From contig JAGVSM010003941.1 in the NCBI GenBank assembly GCA_022494885.1, positions 124,001 through 188,000 on the forward strand: a stretch of DNA of 64,000 bases, written 5' to 3'. A model generated the notes under the pieces. The model worked only from the letters and a program-made list of their open reading frames with translations. It searched no databases and had not been told where the DNA came from. Positions 54,085-64,000 of the stretch are shown piece by piece (the stretch's first letter is position 1; every line of letters begins with the position of its first letter). The translations under genes and the position numbers were made by a program. This DNA comes from Micrasema longulum (Eukaryota; Arthropoda; Insecta; Trichoptera; Brachycentridae).

Positions 54085-55080
54085 ATCACTGCAACTCTCC
54101 AAAAAAGAGACTAACTCTTGTGCTTGTAGAAAGACTTACACTGTTGTAGATGTTTATTTATAAGAGTTTATATAGTTTTGAATATACGAGTATATGAGAA
54201 AAAAAATAAAAACATAGAATATATTTTTAAAAAATATATAAAATAATAATACATTCATACTAATTGAAATTTAATGCAGTTTTAACACGTGTTCAAAAAA
54301 ATTCTTTAGATTTACTTTAAATTTATTTATTGATATATTATTTTTAATTGTTTTTAGTTCATTGGGGAGATTATTTTAATTTTTTACATCTTTGAAGACA
54401 AAGCTATCTTGACCATGACTTGTGTGGAATTTAGGAATTTCAATATTATTTTGGTATCTAAGTGACTTATTCATCTCAAATTCTTTTATATTTTCTTATT
54501 CATAAATTTGGATAATGGAATATATTTTATAAATAATGTCTATTGAGTGAACCTTAAATATGTTATATGGACTTTCCGTATTGAATGTTGAGGATTTCTT
54601 TAAAATTACTGTAATAATTAATCTTTGTACTATTTTAAGAGGGTTTAATATATTAGCATATGCACCACCCCATCTTACAATACCATATTGTAACAAAGAT
54701 TGTACAATTGAGTAATAAGCTACGAGTATTTTTAAATTGTTGATTTTAAAAATATCCCTTAATTTAATAAATATGTAAATACATTTTCTAATTCGTTTAA
54801 CTAGTTCACTAATATGGTCTTTCCATTTTAAGTTTTGGTCTATGTATACACCAAGATATTAAATTTTATCTGTTATATCAAGTACTGAATATGTTAGATC
54901 GCAGTTAGTTTTGTTGCAATTGCTTTGGTGAATAATTATTTTTACTACTGAATCTAAATTCGTTTTGTTAATAAAAATGGGATGATTTTTGCTTTTTCCG
55001 TTTTGTCAAACCATAATTTCAATTAATTAATTTATTTAAAACAAATAAATTTAACTCATCACGATAAACATTTTTTTGGT
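54085..55080 (-). pseudogene. LINE family L2 fragment (minus)
   Basis: Minus-strand frame LLQYGIVRWGGAYANILNPL then KIVQRLIITVILKKSSTFNT, over 54696-54496, matches 25500-26105. The 3' UTR piece caactctccaaaaaagagac is shared too. Several stops. Confidence 0.7.
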
Positions 55081-55084
55081 TAGT

Positions 55085-56450
55085 CAGATTACTTTAGACC
55101 TAAGACTAATATTTTATGTTTAACATTATTATTAATGTTATCTAATTGGTTTTTTGTACCTAGACTATGTACAATTCTTTGGCGAACCGAGTCGACTATA
55201 AGAGTTGGATAATTAAGTGGGAATCTAAATTTAATTAAGAGTAGTTTACAGAAAAATATTATACATTCGTGCATACCACGTATTTGCCGAAAATTCAAAA
55301 ATGTTATTTGTCTTTATTTTATTAAGAGGTATTGTTATTGTTTTAACAGGTAGGAGTGAAAGGATGTAGAAAATTTTTATCTCGTTATAAAATTATTCAT
55401 CTCTAACTAGATATAAATTGGTATCCAAAAAGATCGGAAGATATCAAGCATTGATCATATCTTTTAGAACAAGTTATGTAGTTTATCTATTTGGTTTGTA
55501 TTTTAAGAAAGTTATTTCAAAAGAATTCACCGTTAAGAGCAAGTTTTCAGTTAATTATACCAAACGTATTTTGCTTATTTAATTTATCAAAACATTAAAT
55601 TCATATGAAGTAATGTTAATTTATCTTTTTAACAGACTTCTATATCTGTAATAATATGGTCGTAGTGTAGTAAACAAATGCTATAATAAATTAAAGAACA
55701 ACGAATAAGGCACTTAAAGTAACATTTAATTTGAATAAATGTACTAAAACTACTGATTTATACAACAATTTTTTTTAATTAATTTACACACAAAAGGTAA
55801 AGATGATATTTAAAAAAAAAAATAGTAAAATAAAGACGAATATTAAACCAAATTTGAACTAAAACTCAAGACATACTATACAAGAGCGTCAAATAATTCG
55901 AGTTGTGAACAACCTAGGAGTCCTAGGACCTAGGACTAACATAAAAAGAAACTGTTTTGTGTATACAGCGATAAAGTTTTACTATTCACTTTCTATTTCA
56001 CTAAGACTTAAAAGATGTACAAAACATCAACAAACTTAAAAAACACATAAAAAAACTATTCTTACAGACCATGTGACGAGTGACTTGTTATGTTATTTTA
56101 TCTTCTTTAAATATTGTCATAATATTTATTATTTTATACCAATCAAATATGTAATCTAATATGTAAAGTAAAACGATTCATTTGGTCATAAATTGAATAT
56201 AAATATATCTCTAGCAAACGAACGTTAGATTTCAGTTTATTGTAATACCGATGACTTCACAGTAATTTATACTTAGAGTATATACACCTGAGTTTATAGT
56301 GAGTTGGGGTAATTAGGTTCAAGAAAACGTGCAGGTTTTATTACTTGGAATTTTCTCAGTCGGTAATTATTTTGGTTATGTAATAATCTTAAGAGTGATA
56401 ACTTTGTTGGTCGAAGTTAATTCTTACACGCTTACATTTTCCGAACATTG
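55085..56450. other. upstream flank, nothing recognised
   Basis: No coding pattern or shared repeat; a short CCTAGGA-type repetition lies at 55912-55938. Confidence 0.45.
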
Positions 56451-56499
56451 CATAATCTAAGTAGAAGAGGCGTTTGTATTTCTATAAACGAGAAAATTT

Positions 56500-56850
56500 G
56501 GTTTAAATTTGTTGCAACAGAGAGGGAAAACATTTTTGAGAAGGGAATATGTAAGTCTAGGCATTTATAGGGATTACGACCTGTCATTATAACAGGTTTA
56601 AGTGGCCATTTCACACACACTGCGTAACGTTCACCATTCTGCCTATGTTTGAACATCCACATTTCCTCAACTCTTCCATCTGTTAAGTTTTGTAAAGTAA
56701 AAGAGCTGAAATCTTTATCGTGTGGGTGAGATTCATCCGGCTGAACCAATTCACCTACTAGGCAACGCCTGAAAACAATTTTCCAATTTTTACGCTTCTC
56801 CTTTTACTAGATAGTTAATTCAACAATGTTTTGAGTATGTCCAAATGCTT
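56500..56850 (+). repeat. foldback family F copy
   Basis: gttgcaacagagagggaaaac, gtctaggcatttatagggatt, cattctgcctatgtttgaac and caacgcctgaaaacaatttt follow the family F order. Confidence 0.7.
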
Positions 56851-57047
56851 GCGAATTGCTGGATTTCCTCCTTAGGAATTTATTCATATTTAAATTTGTT
56901 GCAACAGAGAAAGAAACATTTTTGAGAATGGAATATGGAAGTCTAGGCATTCATAGGGCTTATGACCTGTCATTGGCTGGTTTGAATGTGAATTTTACAC
57001 AGTGTGTAAAGTGGCCAATCCAGCCAGCCTGCAAGCATTTGGACATA
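56851..57047 (+). repeat. foldback family F copy, interrupted
   Basis: gaagtctaggcattcatagggcttatg, cctgtcattggctggtttg and acagtgtgtaaagtggcc. A LINE 3' tail then intervenes, and actcaaaacattgttaag at about 57436 resumes the family. Confidence 0.65.
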
Positions 57048-57418
57048 AAAGATTCTTCTCATTGTTTCTTTGAATCCCTTAAAACATGTATGTGTATATT
57101 TATGTTTTACCTTTTAAAAAAAATGTTATTATTTTATTTTATTTTTATATCTACGCATGTTTTTCATTCTTTATTTTAATTCTTAACTTTTAATTACTTT
57201 TACATATTTCCTTATTTTTTTTTACTTTAATTTTAATTTTTAAGCAACTTCTATTTATGTTTATTTTCCTTCTCTTTTTTGTACTTTAATTAATAACCTT
57301 ACATATAATTAATCTAAAATATGGAAACTTCACTGGTCCATTAGAGTTAAGTCTAACTGTGTAAAATATAAAACTATGTAACTGTACTGTATGTTTCCTA
57401 AATAAAAGAAAATAAAAT
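57048..57418 (+). repeat. LINE 3' tail nested in family F
   Basis: gattcttctcattgtttctttg to aactgtactgtatgtttcctaaataaaa matches 16365-16805 closely, ending in an A-rich tail. Confidence 0.7.
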
Positions 57419-57845
57419 TTTAAAAAAACAAAAAAATACTCAAAACATTGTTAAGAAATTTTAGTTCCACATTTATAGTTTTACTACCTGTATTTTTGTA
57501 AACTGATTTTATTTAACATATATATATATATAGATAAAACCTAACCAATTGATAAATACCTACCTGCAACTCGTTTAGTAGAGTATAAAATAAATTAAAA
57601 TATTATTCTAATCCACACTACACCATAAAATACTACAGAGTGGATTGATTTTTACTGTATTATGATGTATATAGATATATTTTTAAAATTATTTATTTAA
57701 TGGCAGGCTACCGTGAGGTCGACTAATTTCCACTCGATTCCCTTTTGCATAGTTTTTACCTAAGAGTAGCCATCGAGTCGAAAGCACTCATCCAAAGTTC
57801 TTCTTTGTTATTACATACATAAACTTATTTATTTATATTCAAATC

Positions 57846-58160
57846 ACAATGATGAAATTCAGTGGTATTAAAAATAAATTTAAAAAATATCATCAGACTA
57901 TTCTCAGTCAGTTCTGCAGTGAGATCCATTGACTTACCGTAAACCGGAAATCTTCCATCTTCCAACTCTCTTTTCATTGGTCGATTCATATGAGCTAGTG
58001 ACGTCGTTCAAAGTAGTTTATTTTAAATGAAAATATTTTTTACTATTTTTTTCATTATTTTTAAGAAACTTTGGGATACAATTTAATGCTCTAATTTTTA
58101 CCCTACGTAAGAAATCATTTTTTATATCCAATTTCCCGTAGCGCTGAACTTCTTCATTAA
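57846..58160 (-). repeat. MITE-1 copy
   Basis: aatgatgaaattcagtggt.., taaaccggaaatcttcc, gctagtgacgtcgttcaaag, ccgtagcgctgaacttcttcatt. A SINE-C-like piece precedes it at 57705-57800. Confidence 0.75.
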
Positions 58161-58164
58161 AATA

Positions 58165-59100
58165 TCACTATCCAAATATTTGAGTTTTTCTGTTCCTCTT
58201 CTTTTTTCCATACCACTTTTACCACCTTCTCTTCCTTTAGTATAGCGTAGATTTTTTAACCTTTTTAAAAAGGTACAGTTCGATTAAATTATAATTTTTA
58301 TTTGCAATTAATTTTCTAACATTTTCATAATAGTTGTTTATGTTTACGTTTGTACCTATCTATCTTTTTTTATCATTATTACTATTTTTTTTCATTTATA
58401 TTTATGTTTTAATTTTAAATATTGTTATTGATCTTTTTTTTTTAAATTAATTTACGGACTAAGTCCATTTTGAACAAATATTAAAACGAAACCATTATAG
58501 ACAGTAACATAAAACTAGAAATGAAACGACAAAAAAAAACAACTACATACAATGAATAAACATTATGGGATCCATGTTTAATAAGCAAAATTAATCTATA
58601 TTTTTATTTACTTATAACTTATTTTAGTCTTCTGACACATAAGTAAAAATTCTTCACAAATAACATCAACGTGGACGCTGTTATACGATTCGAAACGTCG
58701 GAAAAGAGTGCAAATGACACAAGCACAATAACCCAGACAAACTCTTGTGCATCTGAACGACCGTGAAGAACTATGAAATTTAATCAGCTTTTTTTTTGTA
58801 AAAAAATGAAACGAATCGGTCAGGAATTATATATCCTTTACTCCAATTACAGAACTCTAATTACTTTTAAATGAACGATTAACTCTCAATTGACTGCTAA
58901 CCTTGAATAATTTCAACAGTTTTCGAAAAATTACCATTAATTAATTCAGTGTTTAATGTCGTGGAGTTCACGTGATAAAAAAGCATTAACGTTAAATAAA
59001 AAAAGTAATTTGATTAAATTTAAAGGTCGGATCGTTGTTTATTAAATCTACAGCAAAAAAGGATACGAAAAACTAATGCTCATTATAAAAATTAATGTCT
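58165..59100. other. upstream flank with a Penelope-like terminal phrase
   Basis: The stretch tacgattcgaaacgtcgga near 58685 resembles the terminal motif seen at 36829. No ORF supports it. Confidence 0.3.
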
Positions 59101-59101
59101 G

Positions 59102-59237
59102 TCACAAATTCGTTTCGTAAGTCCGTTCGTTCGTCATATATCCATCTCACTTCAACGCAGTAAAATCGCATTATGCCCTCGTTCCCTCTCATACTATTGC
59201 ATATCGTATACGAATGAATTTACGAAACGAATTATTT
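59102..59237. repeat. short TIR element, copy 2
   Basis: cacaaattcgtttcgtaagtccg and cgaatgaatttacgaaacgaatt are inverted ends; the same family as 43097-43216. Confidence 0.75.
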
Positions 59238-59534
59238 CCAAAAAGAAGAATTTTTAATGTGAATACGTTTAAAGTTAAATAACGCTCGATAACTATAGAT
59301 GTTTATAATCGCATTTTTCAGTAATGATAATTTATTTCAATGCAATAACATTTTATATAAATTAATATATTAGTTAGTAAATTATAAGGACTGTTGCGTA
59401 AGTTTTATTTTGAGATTTGTGGATCACGTTCCGGTATCTCAATAGTCCATTAAAAATATATTTGAAGATATGACAACGTTTTGGAGAACGGAATATGGAT
59501 GGCTGTTGATTATTTTCTGTATCCAGGCGGATAA

Positions 59535-59740
59535 ACAATTTAGTTCTGTGGGTGAAACAGAACGAGAACCTTGGACGTGTGTGTTCGACTCTCGCGTAAA
59601 AATCCTGAAAAAGGATATCGAATGGAGATACGTCGTGTAGTTTAGTAGGTGGAGAATTCGCCTACCATACTTTAGGACCTAGGTTTGATTCTTGACAAGG
59701 TGATCGTGTAATATTGGTTTTAAGAGGAAACACGGTCGCA
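59535..59740 (+). repeat. SINE-C copy
   Basis: gtgaaacagaacgagaaccttgg, gtaaaaatcctgaaaaagg, tcgcctaccatactttagg, ggtttgattcttgacaagg. Confidence 0.75.
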
Positions 59741-59764
59741 CTTTTCTTCTTACAAACGTATTTT

Positions 59765-60205
59765 ATTTATTTAAATACATAAGTTTATTGTACATCATTT
59801 GAGACATAAGTCCCAACTCCATGGGACTAAAAGTCCTGTGTTGAGATGGGACCAGCAATTAGTTGGTACAGACCCATGAGTATATCACTACAAATATAGG
59901 ATCAGAAACATAAAAAAATACATATATATATACGTATATGGCACATCAATATGGTAAACAGTAAACTCAAACATTCGGAAAATCATCAAGGAGTTTTCTA
60001 CTCAAATCCCTCCCACTAAGGAAAATCCAGTCCTTAACTACTTTCTTAAAAATAGTTTTTGTCCTTGAGAGCTTAATACGCTCTTCCAAAATAATGAACA
60101 CTCTCGGTGCGATAAATGAGAGATGCCTCTGAGTAAGTCGTATGGGTTTTGGGTATGACATGACATTTTGCTGAGACCTCTCCTTATTGTCCCTCCCAGG
60201 ATTAT
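59765..60205 (-). pseudogene. LINE polymerase C-terminus (minus)
   Basis: The frame RLTQRHLSFIAPRVFIILEE, then RIKLSRTKTIFKKVVKDWIF, ending at TAG/TGA near 59967, matches the xSTHLxFxAPRxYNxLP...F+..+K.WL block of Jockey-like LINEs. The 3' UTR phrase (in reverse) recurs at 5500. Confidence 0.7.
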
Positions 60206-60499
60206 GGCAATAAAGCAGTGATTATTTTACACACTGTAGATATCTTTTGTTGTGTTTTATTGATATTTTTTTATTACGAGAATTAGGACCATAAAAACCT
60301 CCTTAAAGGCGTCCAGTTTTATCTGCCGTCTTCGGACGTGCTTTATACAAATATTTTAACTATTTTGGAAAGACGCAAAAGGTACTGTTACGGAAAATTT
60401 TATTTTGATACTCTTTTTAAAAAAAACAACTTAATAAGTAAAGTTTTCAGGTGAGTAAACGGGACTACGAAACGTCGATTTTGTCTATTTTAGCTAAGC

Positions 60500-61115
60500 A
60501 AAATATTAACGTATTACAACAGAGATGAAGAACATTTAAGAGAAGGTAATATAGAAGTCTAGGCATCTACAGGGCTTATGACCTGTCAATGGCTGGTTTA
60601 AGTGGCCACTTTACACACTGTGTAACATTCACCATTCTGCCTATATTTGAACATCTATATTCCTTCAATTCTTTCATCTGTTGATGTTTGTGAAGTTAAA
60701 GAGCTGAAACCTTTATTTATGCTGGTGAGATTCATCTAATTGAATTATTTCACCTACATACTAGGCAACGCCTGAAAATATTTTTTTTTTCAATTTCTAT
60801 ACTTCTTCATGGACCAGGTAATTTATCAACAATATTTTGAGTTTGTCCAAATTTTTATAGACAAGAACTGGATTCAACTCCCCGGGGAGCTGTTTATATT
60901 AACATATTACAACAGAGATGAAGAACATTAAAGAGAAGGTAATATAGAAGCCATTGACAGGTCATAAGCCCTGTAGATGCCTAGACTTCTATATTACCTT
61001 TTCTTAAATGTTCTTCATCTCTGTTGTAATATGTTAATTTAAACACCTCCCCAGGGAGTTGAATCCAGTTCTTGTCTACAAAAATTTGGACAAACTCAAA
61101 ATATTGTTAAGCAAA
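60500..61115. repeat. foldback family F: one copy plus an inverted pair
   Basis: Forward landmarks at 60505-60840 are followed by a second start (tcaacaatattttgagtttg) at 60828. This is mirrored in reverse from about 60953 to 61110 (ctgtagatgcctagacttc, aaactcaaaatattgtt). Arms of about 130 nt. Confidence 0.82.
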
Positions 61116-61249
61116 ATATCTCTTTCTAACGGCATCGGGGAGGCATTAGCGAGAGAATGAAAAAAAAAGTTCTAATACCCATTTATCATAATTCCCAACC
61201 ACCGCATATCCCCGTAAAGTTGTTTTTTTCAGCATTATATCATTGTTCC

Positions 61250-61312
61250 TAGACTGGCACCTGAAGCGTAGGACCGATGACCTTACATCCACGTAGATAC
61301 AATATGATTGAA
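61250..61312 (+). repeat. SINE-C 3' fragment
   Basis: ctagactggcacctgaagcg and gaccgatgaccttacatcc match the SINE-C tail. Confidence 0.55.
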
Positions 61313-61379
61313 GCACGTAGCATTTGTTTTTCAGATGGCGTACCACTGGGTGCGGAAAATAAAAATGACGATGTACTTT

Positions 61380-61760
61380 ATGACAACCTTCGAAAAGAAC
61401 TGGAAGTGCGGCTAGGAATAGCAGGCGCCACATTCAACGGAATGAAGGCTGTCTGAAGATAGGACATTTATTCAGTGAAAATCAAATGCCGCCTATATAA
61501 CGCCAGTATAACACCTCCTCTCCTCTACGGATGCTAATCGTGGCACCTCACTAGGACCCAAAACAGCAAAATTATGAGTTTCGAGAATATATGTCTCTGA
61601 AGAATCTTGGGTGTGTGGTGGTTTGAAGTAAGGAAATAAGAAGTTGTAAGAGAACGGACGCAGCAAACTCCAGTGACAACCTGTCAGCAAGCGGATGCGA
61701 TACGGTTGACTGAGCCATATACTGCGGATGCTTCCTGAGCTTAACACATATTAACACTAC
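61380..61760 (+). pseudogene. degenerate LINE polymerase, C-terminal part
   Basis: The plus-strand reading KIKCRLYNASITPPLLYGC*S, WHLT.. and then SKIMSFENICL*RILGVWWF matches the LLYGCE.W.LT and F...CLR.ILG..W blocks. After a frameshift, LSHILRMLPE follows the same protein. Two stops interrupt it. Confidence 0.72.
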
Positions 61761-61854
61761 CGCGGTACTTCAATCCGACTCTGGCTTTTAATTAATTTAT
61801 AAATGTTTATTTATGTTTAATATATCTAGCCAATAACATGAATATTTTGATCAT

Positions 61855-62080
61855 TGGTAAACATAGGCAGAATGGTGAATATTACATAGTGTGTAACGTG
61901 CTCTTTTAAACCATCAAATGACAGGTCATAAGCCCTGTAAATGCCTAGACTTCTATGTTCCCTTCTAAATAATGTTTTCCCTCACTTTTGCGAGTAATTT
62001 AGATCCGAATAACTCTCCAGGGAAGAAAAATCAAACCTGTCTACAGACATTTGGATATACTCAAAACGTTGTTGATCAAA
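61855..62080. repeat. foldback family F copy (reverse)
   Basis: cataggcagaatggtgaatatt, gacaggtcataagccctgta and gcctagacttctatgttccc. Confidence 0.65.
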
Positions 62081-62214
62081 TTATTGGTGTCTATTTCATA
62101 ATATTTTTTTTGTCTCCTCTTTTGAAGATCGTAAATAAACAAAACATAAATAATCACAAAACATGGGTACTCGTATAATTTGAGTATGCCCAAACGCCGA
62201 GACAAGGCAAAATT

Positions 62215-62500
62215 TCTAAGTAAGATTAAAATGTATTTCAGCAAAGAGGGAAACATTTTTATAAGTGCATATAGGCATTCACAGGGCTTATGACCTGTCA
62301 TTGGCTGGTTTATGTGGCCACATAATACAAATGAGAAAAAAACAGAACAGGCAGGTAACATTCACCTTTCAAAATAGACGTAATGGTGAATGTTACGCAG
62401 TGCGCAAAGTGGCCTTACAAACAAGGCAATGACAGGTCATAATCCGCTTTGCTGCCTAGACTTCCACATCTCATAAATGTTTGTCTCTCTGTTGCAAATA
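62215..62500. repeat. foldback family F copies, head to head
   Basis: acagggcttatgacctgtcattggctgg at 62281 is followed by reverse landmarks (aatgacaggtcataatccgc; ctagacttccacatctc) at 62430-62475. Confidence 0.65.
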
Positions 62501-62504
62501 GGTA

Positions 62505-63580
62505 TTTTATTATATGTGGTGGTAAGCATACGTTTATCTTTATATATATATTTCCTCTGTACGTGTGATATCACCGAACTTCTCCTAAACGGCTTAACCG
62601 ATTTACGTGCGGTTTTCAGCGAAATGTAGATCTTTGCGCTGCGCGTGTTCGTAGATATTAAAATTTTCAATCGAATCTGTGAAAAAAAAGTTAAAAGCAC
62701 AAATCGTTTTTTGTCAACCTACTAGGGGTGCATTCGACGAGAATGCATAATTTCCAAAAAAATGGAAGGGTGTTGTTTTTTGTGTTTAAAAAAAGTTTGT
62801 TTTTGAATGTTTACAAACAAAATTTGCTTTTTATGGATCCTAATCATATTCTTTCCTTACATTTCTCACAATTTCTTCCCCTTTATTTCTTTTTTGAATA
62901 AATACATTTTTGAAAATCGCATTCATGAATAAAGTGCTCCCCTGTTGGTGAGAAGAGCCAAGTTTAACATTTGCAAAAAGAATGCTATATTTGAAAATGA
63001 ATTATTTTTCGTTTTGGAATTCAACCATAAACTAGTACTTAGGTACCTTCTTATCAATGAAAAGTCTTTTTCCTGGGTAATAGCGGAAAGCCAACTTTCG
63101 GGCAGGACAACGTCTGTCGGGTTCGCTAGTGTCTTATAACTTAAATAAACAGATTAATATTAGAAAATATTTTTTTAGTATCGTTATCATATAGTTAAAT
63201 GACGGTGGTAAAAATTAATTCTGACATAACAATAATTAATCATTTAAATATGTGATGGAAAAATATTCATAAATGTTAGGAAACCTTCAGGTTTGTTTAT
63301 CTCAACTTGTTTTTGTGTCTTACTAGTTTCACGATCAAACAAAATGTATGATTAAATAAATGGAGAAAAAAAACATCATTAGTGAAAAAACATTAATGTA
63401 TTTATGATGCGGCATAGAAAAAAAGACACAAAAAATATTAAATGTTGTTAATATAAAAAATCCAAGTAATGCAAAAAAGTGGTTGTATTTTCGTAGGTGA
63501 GTAAAAATTTTAGGTATTGGTAGGTTTTTTACGACACAAAACAATTTTATTATTAATGTCAATTAGTACACGTTCGTATC
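62505..63580. other. upstream flank, nothing recognised
   Basis: The phrase cggcttaaccgatttacgtgcgg..tttcagcga near 62590 and gttggtgagaagagccaa near 62945 hint at retroelement debris, but I cannot support a call. Confidence 0.35.
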
Positions 63581-63584
63581 ATCA

Positions 63585-63925
63585 TTTCCCCTTTTCCACA
63601 CCCAGTAGTGCTTAGGGCACTACAAATATAAACCAAATGCAGCGTAGTTGGATCATCTGTTCCACGAAAGTTTGATCAGTTTTACGCTTCAGGTGCCGGT
63701 CTAGAAACAATGAAATATTGGAGTTCAAAAAACTTTGAAAATCAATGCTTCACGTTCAATCTGCCAGGAGTCGAACCGGAAGCTCGAGAATGGTAGGCGA
63801 ACACGCCGACCACTACACAACTATCTCCCCTCGATTTTCGTATTCAGGATTATTACCTGAGAGCACCCATCGAGTCAAAAACTCTCGTCCAGGGTTCTGG
63901 TTGTATACACACATTACTGTATTCT
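63585..63925 (-). repeat. SINE-C copy (reverse)
   Basis: cgcttcaggtgccggtctag, gccaggagtcgaaccggaagc, atggtaggcgaacacgccgacc and ttattacctgagagcacccatcg are SINE-C reversed. The longest copy in the window. Confidence 0.8.
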
Positions 63926-64000
63926 TCATTCGCTTGGATAGCTAACAAAATAAAGTTCGTGTGGTGGAAAACAAAACAATTATATTTCATAAAGTGCAAA

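Noticed and set aside
61493..61757. Minus-strand ORFs of 61-84 codons
   Set aside because: They are antisense to the degenerate LINE polymerase reading (LLYGC..CL.RILG) on the plus strand.
1..64000. CRISPR arrays, operons, prophage or bacterial mobile systems
   Set aside because: Spliced gene structure, SINE/LINE content and lack of regular short direct repeats with spacers show animal nuclear DNA.

Overview
The window is AT-rich, intron-rich animal DNA. It looks insect, and the mix of tRNA-derived SINEs, RTE/Jockey/CR1-type LINE tails, a Penelope-like fragment, a dead mariner and many foldback MITEs suggests Lepidoptera. That last step is inference from style, not a database match.

One host gene can be read with confidence. 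It is an ABCG (ABCG1/ABCG4-like) half-transporter on the minus strand, in 11 coding exons from 53257 down to 1255. All ten introns have GT donors and AG acceptors, and the exon phases join without a break into 662 codons plus TAA. The protein has the order expected of an ABCG half-transporter: an N-terminal ATPase domain (Walker A, Q-loop, LSGGQ signature, Walker B, H-loop), a linker, then six predicted membrane segments with a cysteine-bearing loop before the last. Exons 3-11 lie within 9.8 kb. Exon 1 and exon 2 are set apart by introns of 27.6 kb and 14.2 kb.

Nearly everything else is transposon debris inside or upstream of this gene: LINE fragments on both strands, three tRNA-derived SINE families, three recurrent MITE families, several single or paired hairpin elements, and a large high-copy foldback family. 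Many are nested, so relative insertion order can be read. From 53.4 kb to the right edge I see only 5' flank or non-coding leader and more repeats.

Layout: 1-1254, 3' UTR and downstream flank. 1255-11030, exons 11 to 3 with mariner, LINE, SINE and MITE insertions in the larger introns. 11.0-25.2 kb, intron 2 (LINE, MITE and SINE copies). 25.2-25.4 kb, exon 2 with the Walker A motif. 25.4-53.0 kb, intron 1 (foldback cluster at 28-29.5 kb, a CpG-dense ORF at 29.9 kb, RTE at 33.4-34.1 kb, a Penelope-like GIY-YIG piece at 36.4 kb, E-box-bearing foldback at 44.2 kb, LINE RNase H at 51.1 kb). 53.0-53.4 kb, exon 1 and a likely leader-exon acceptor. 53.4-64 kb, upstream repeats.

I did not find a novel multi-gene system. 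The observations most worth following are the CpG-dense ORF in intron 1, the foldback element carrying four CACGTG sites, the foldback elements in general, and the Penelope-like remnant.
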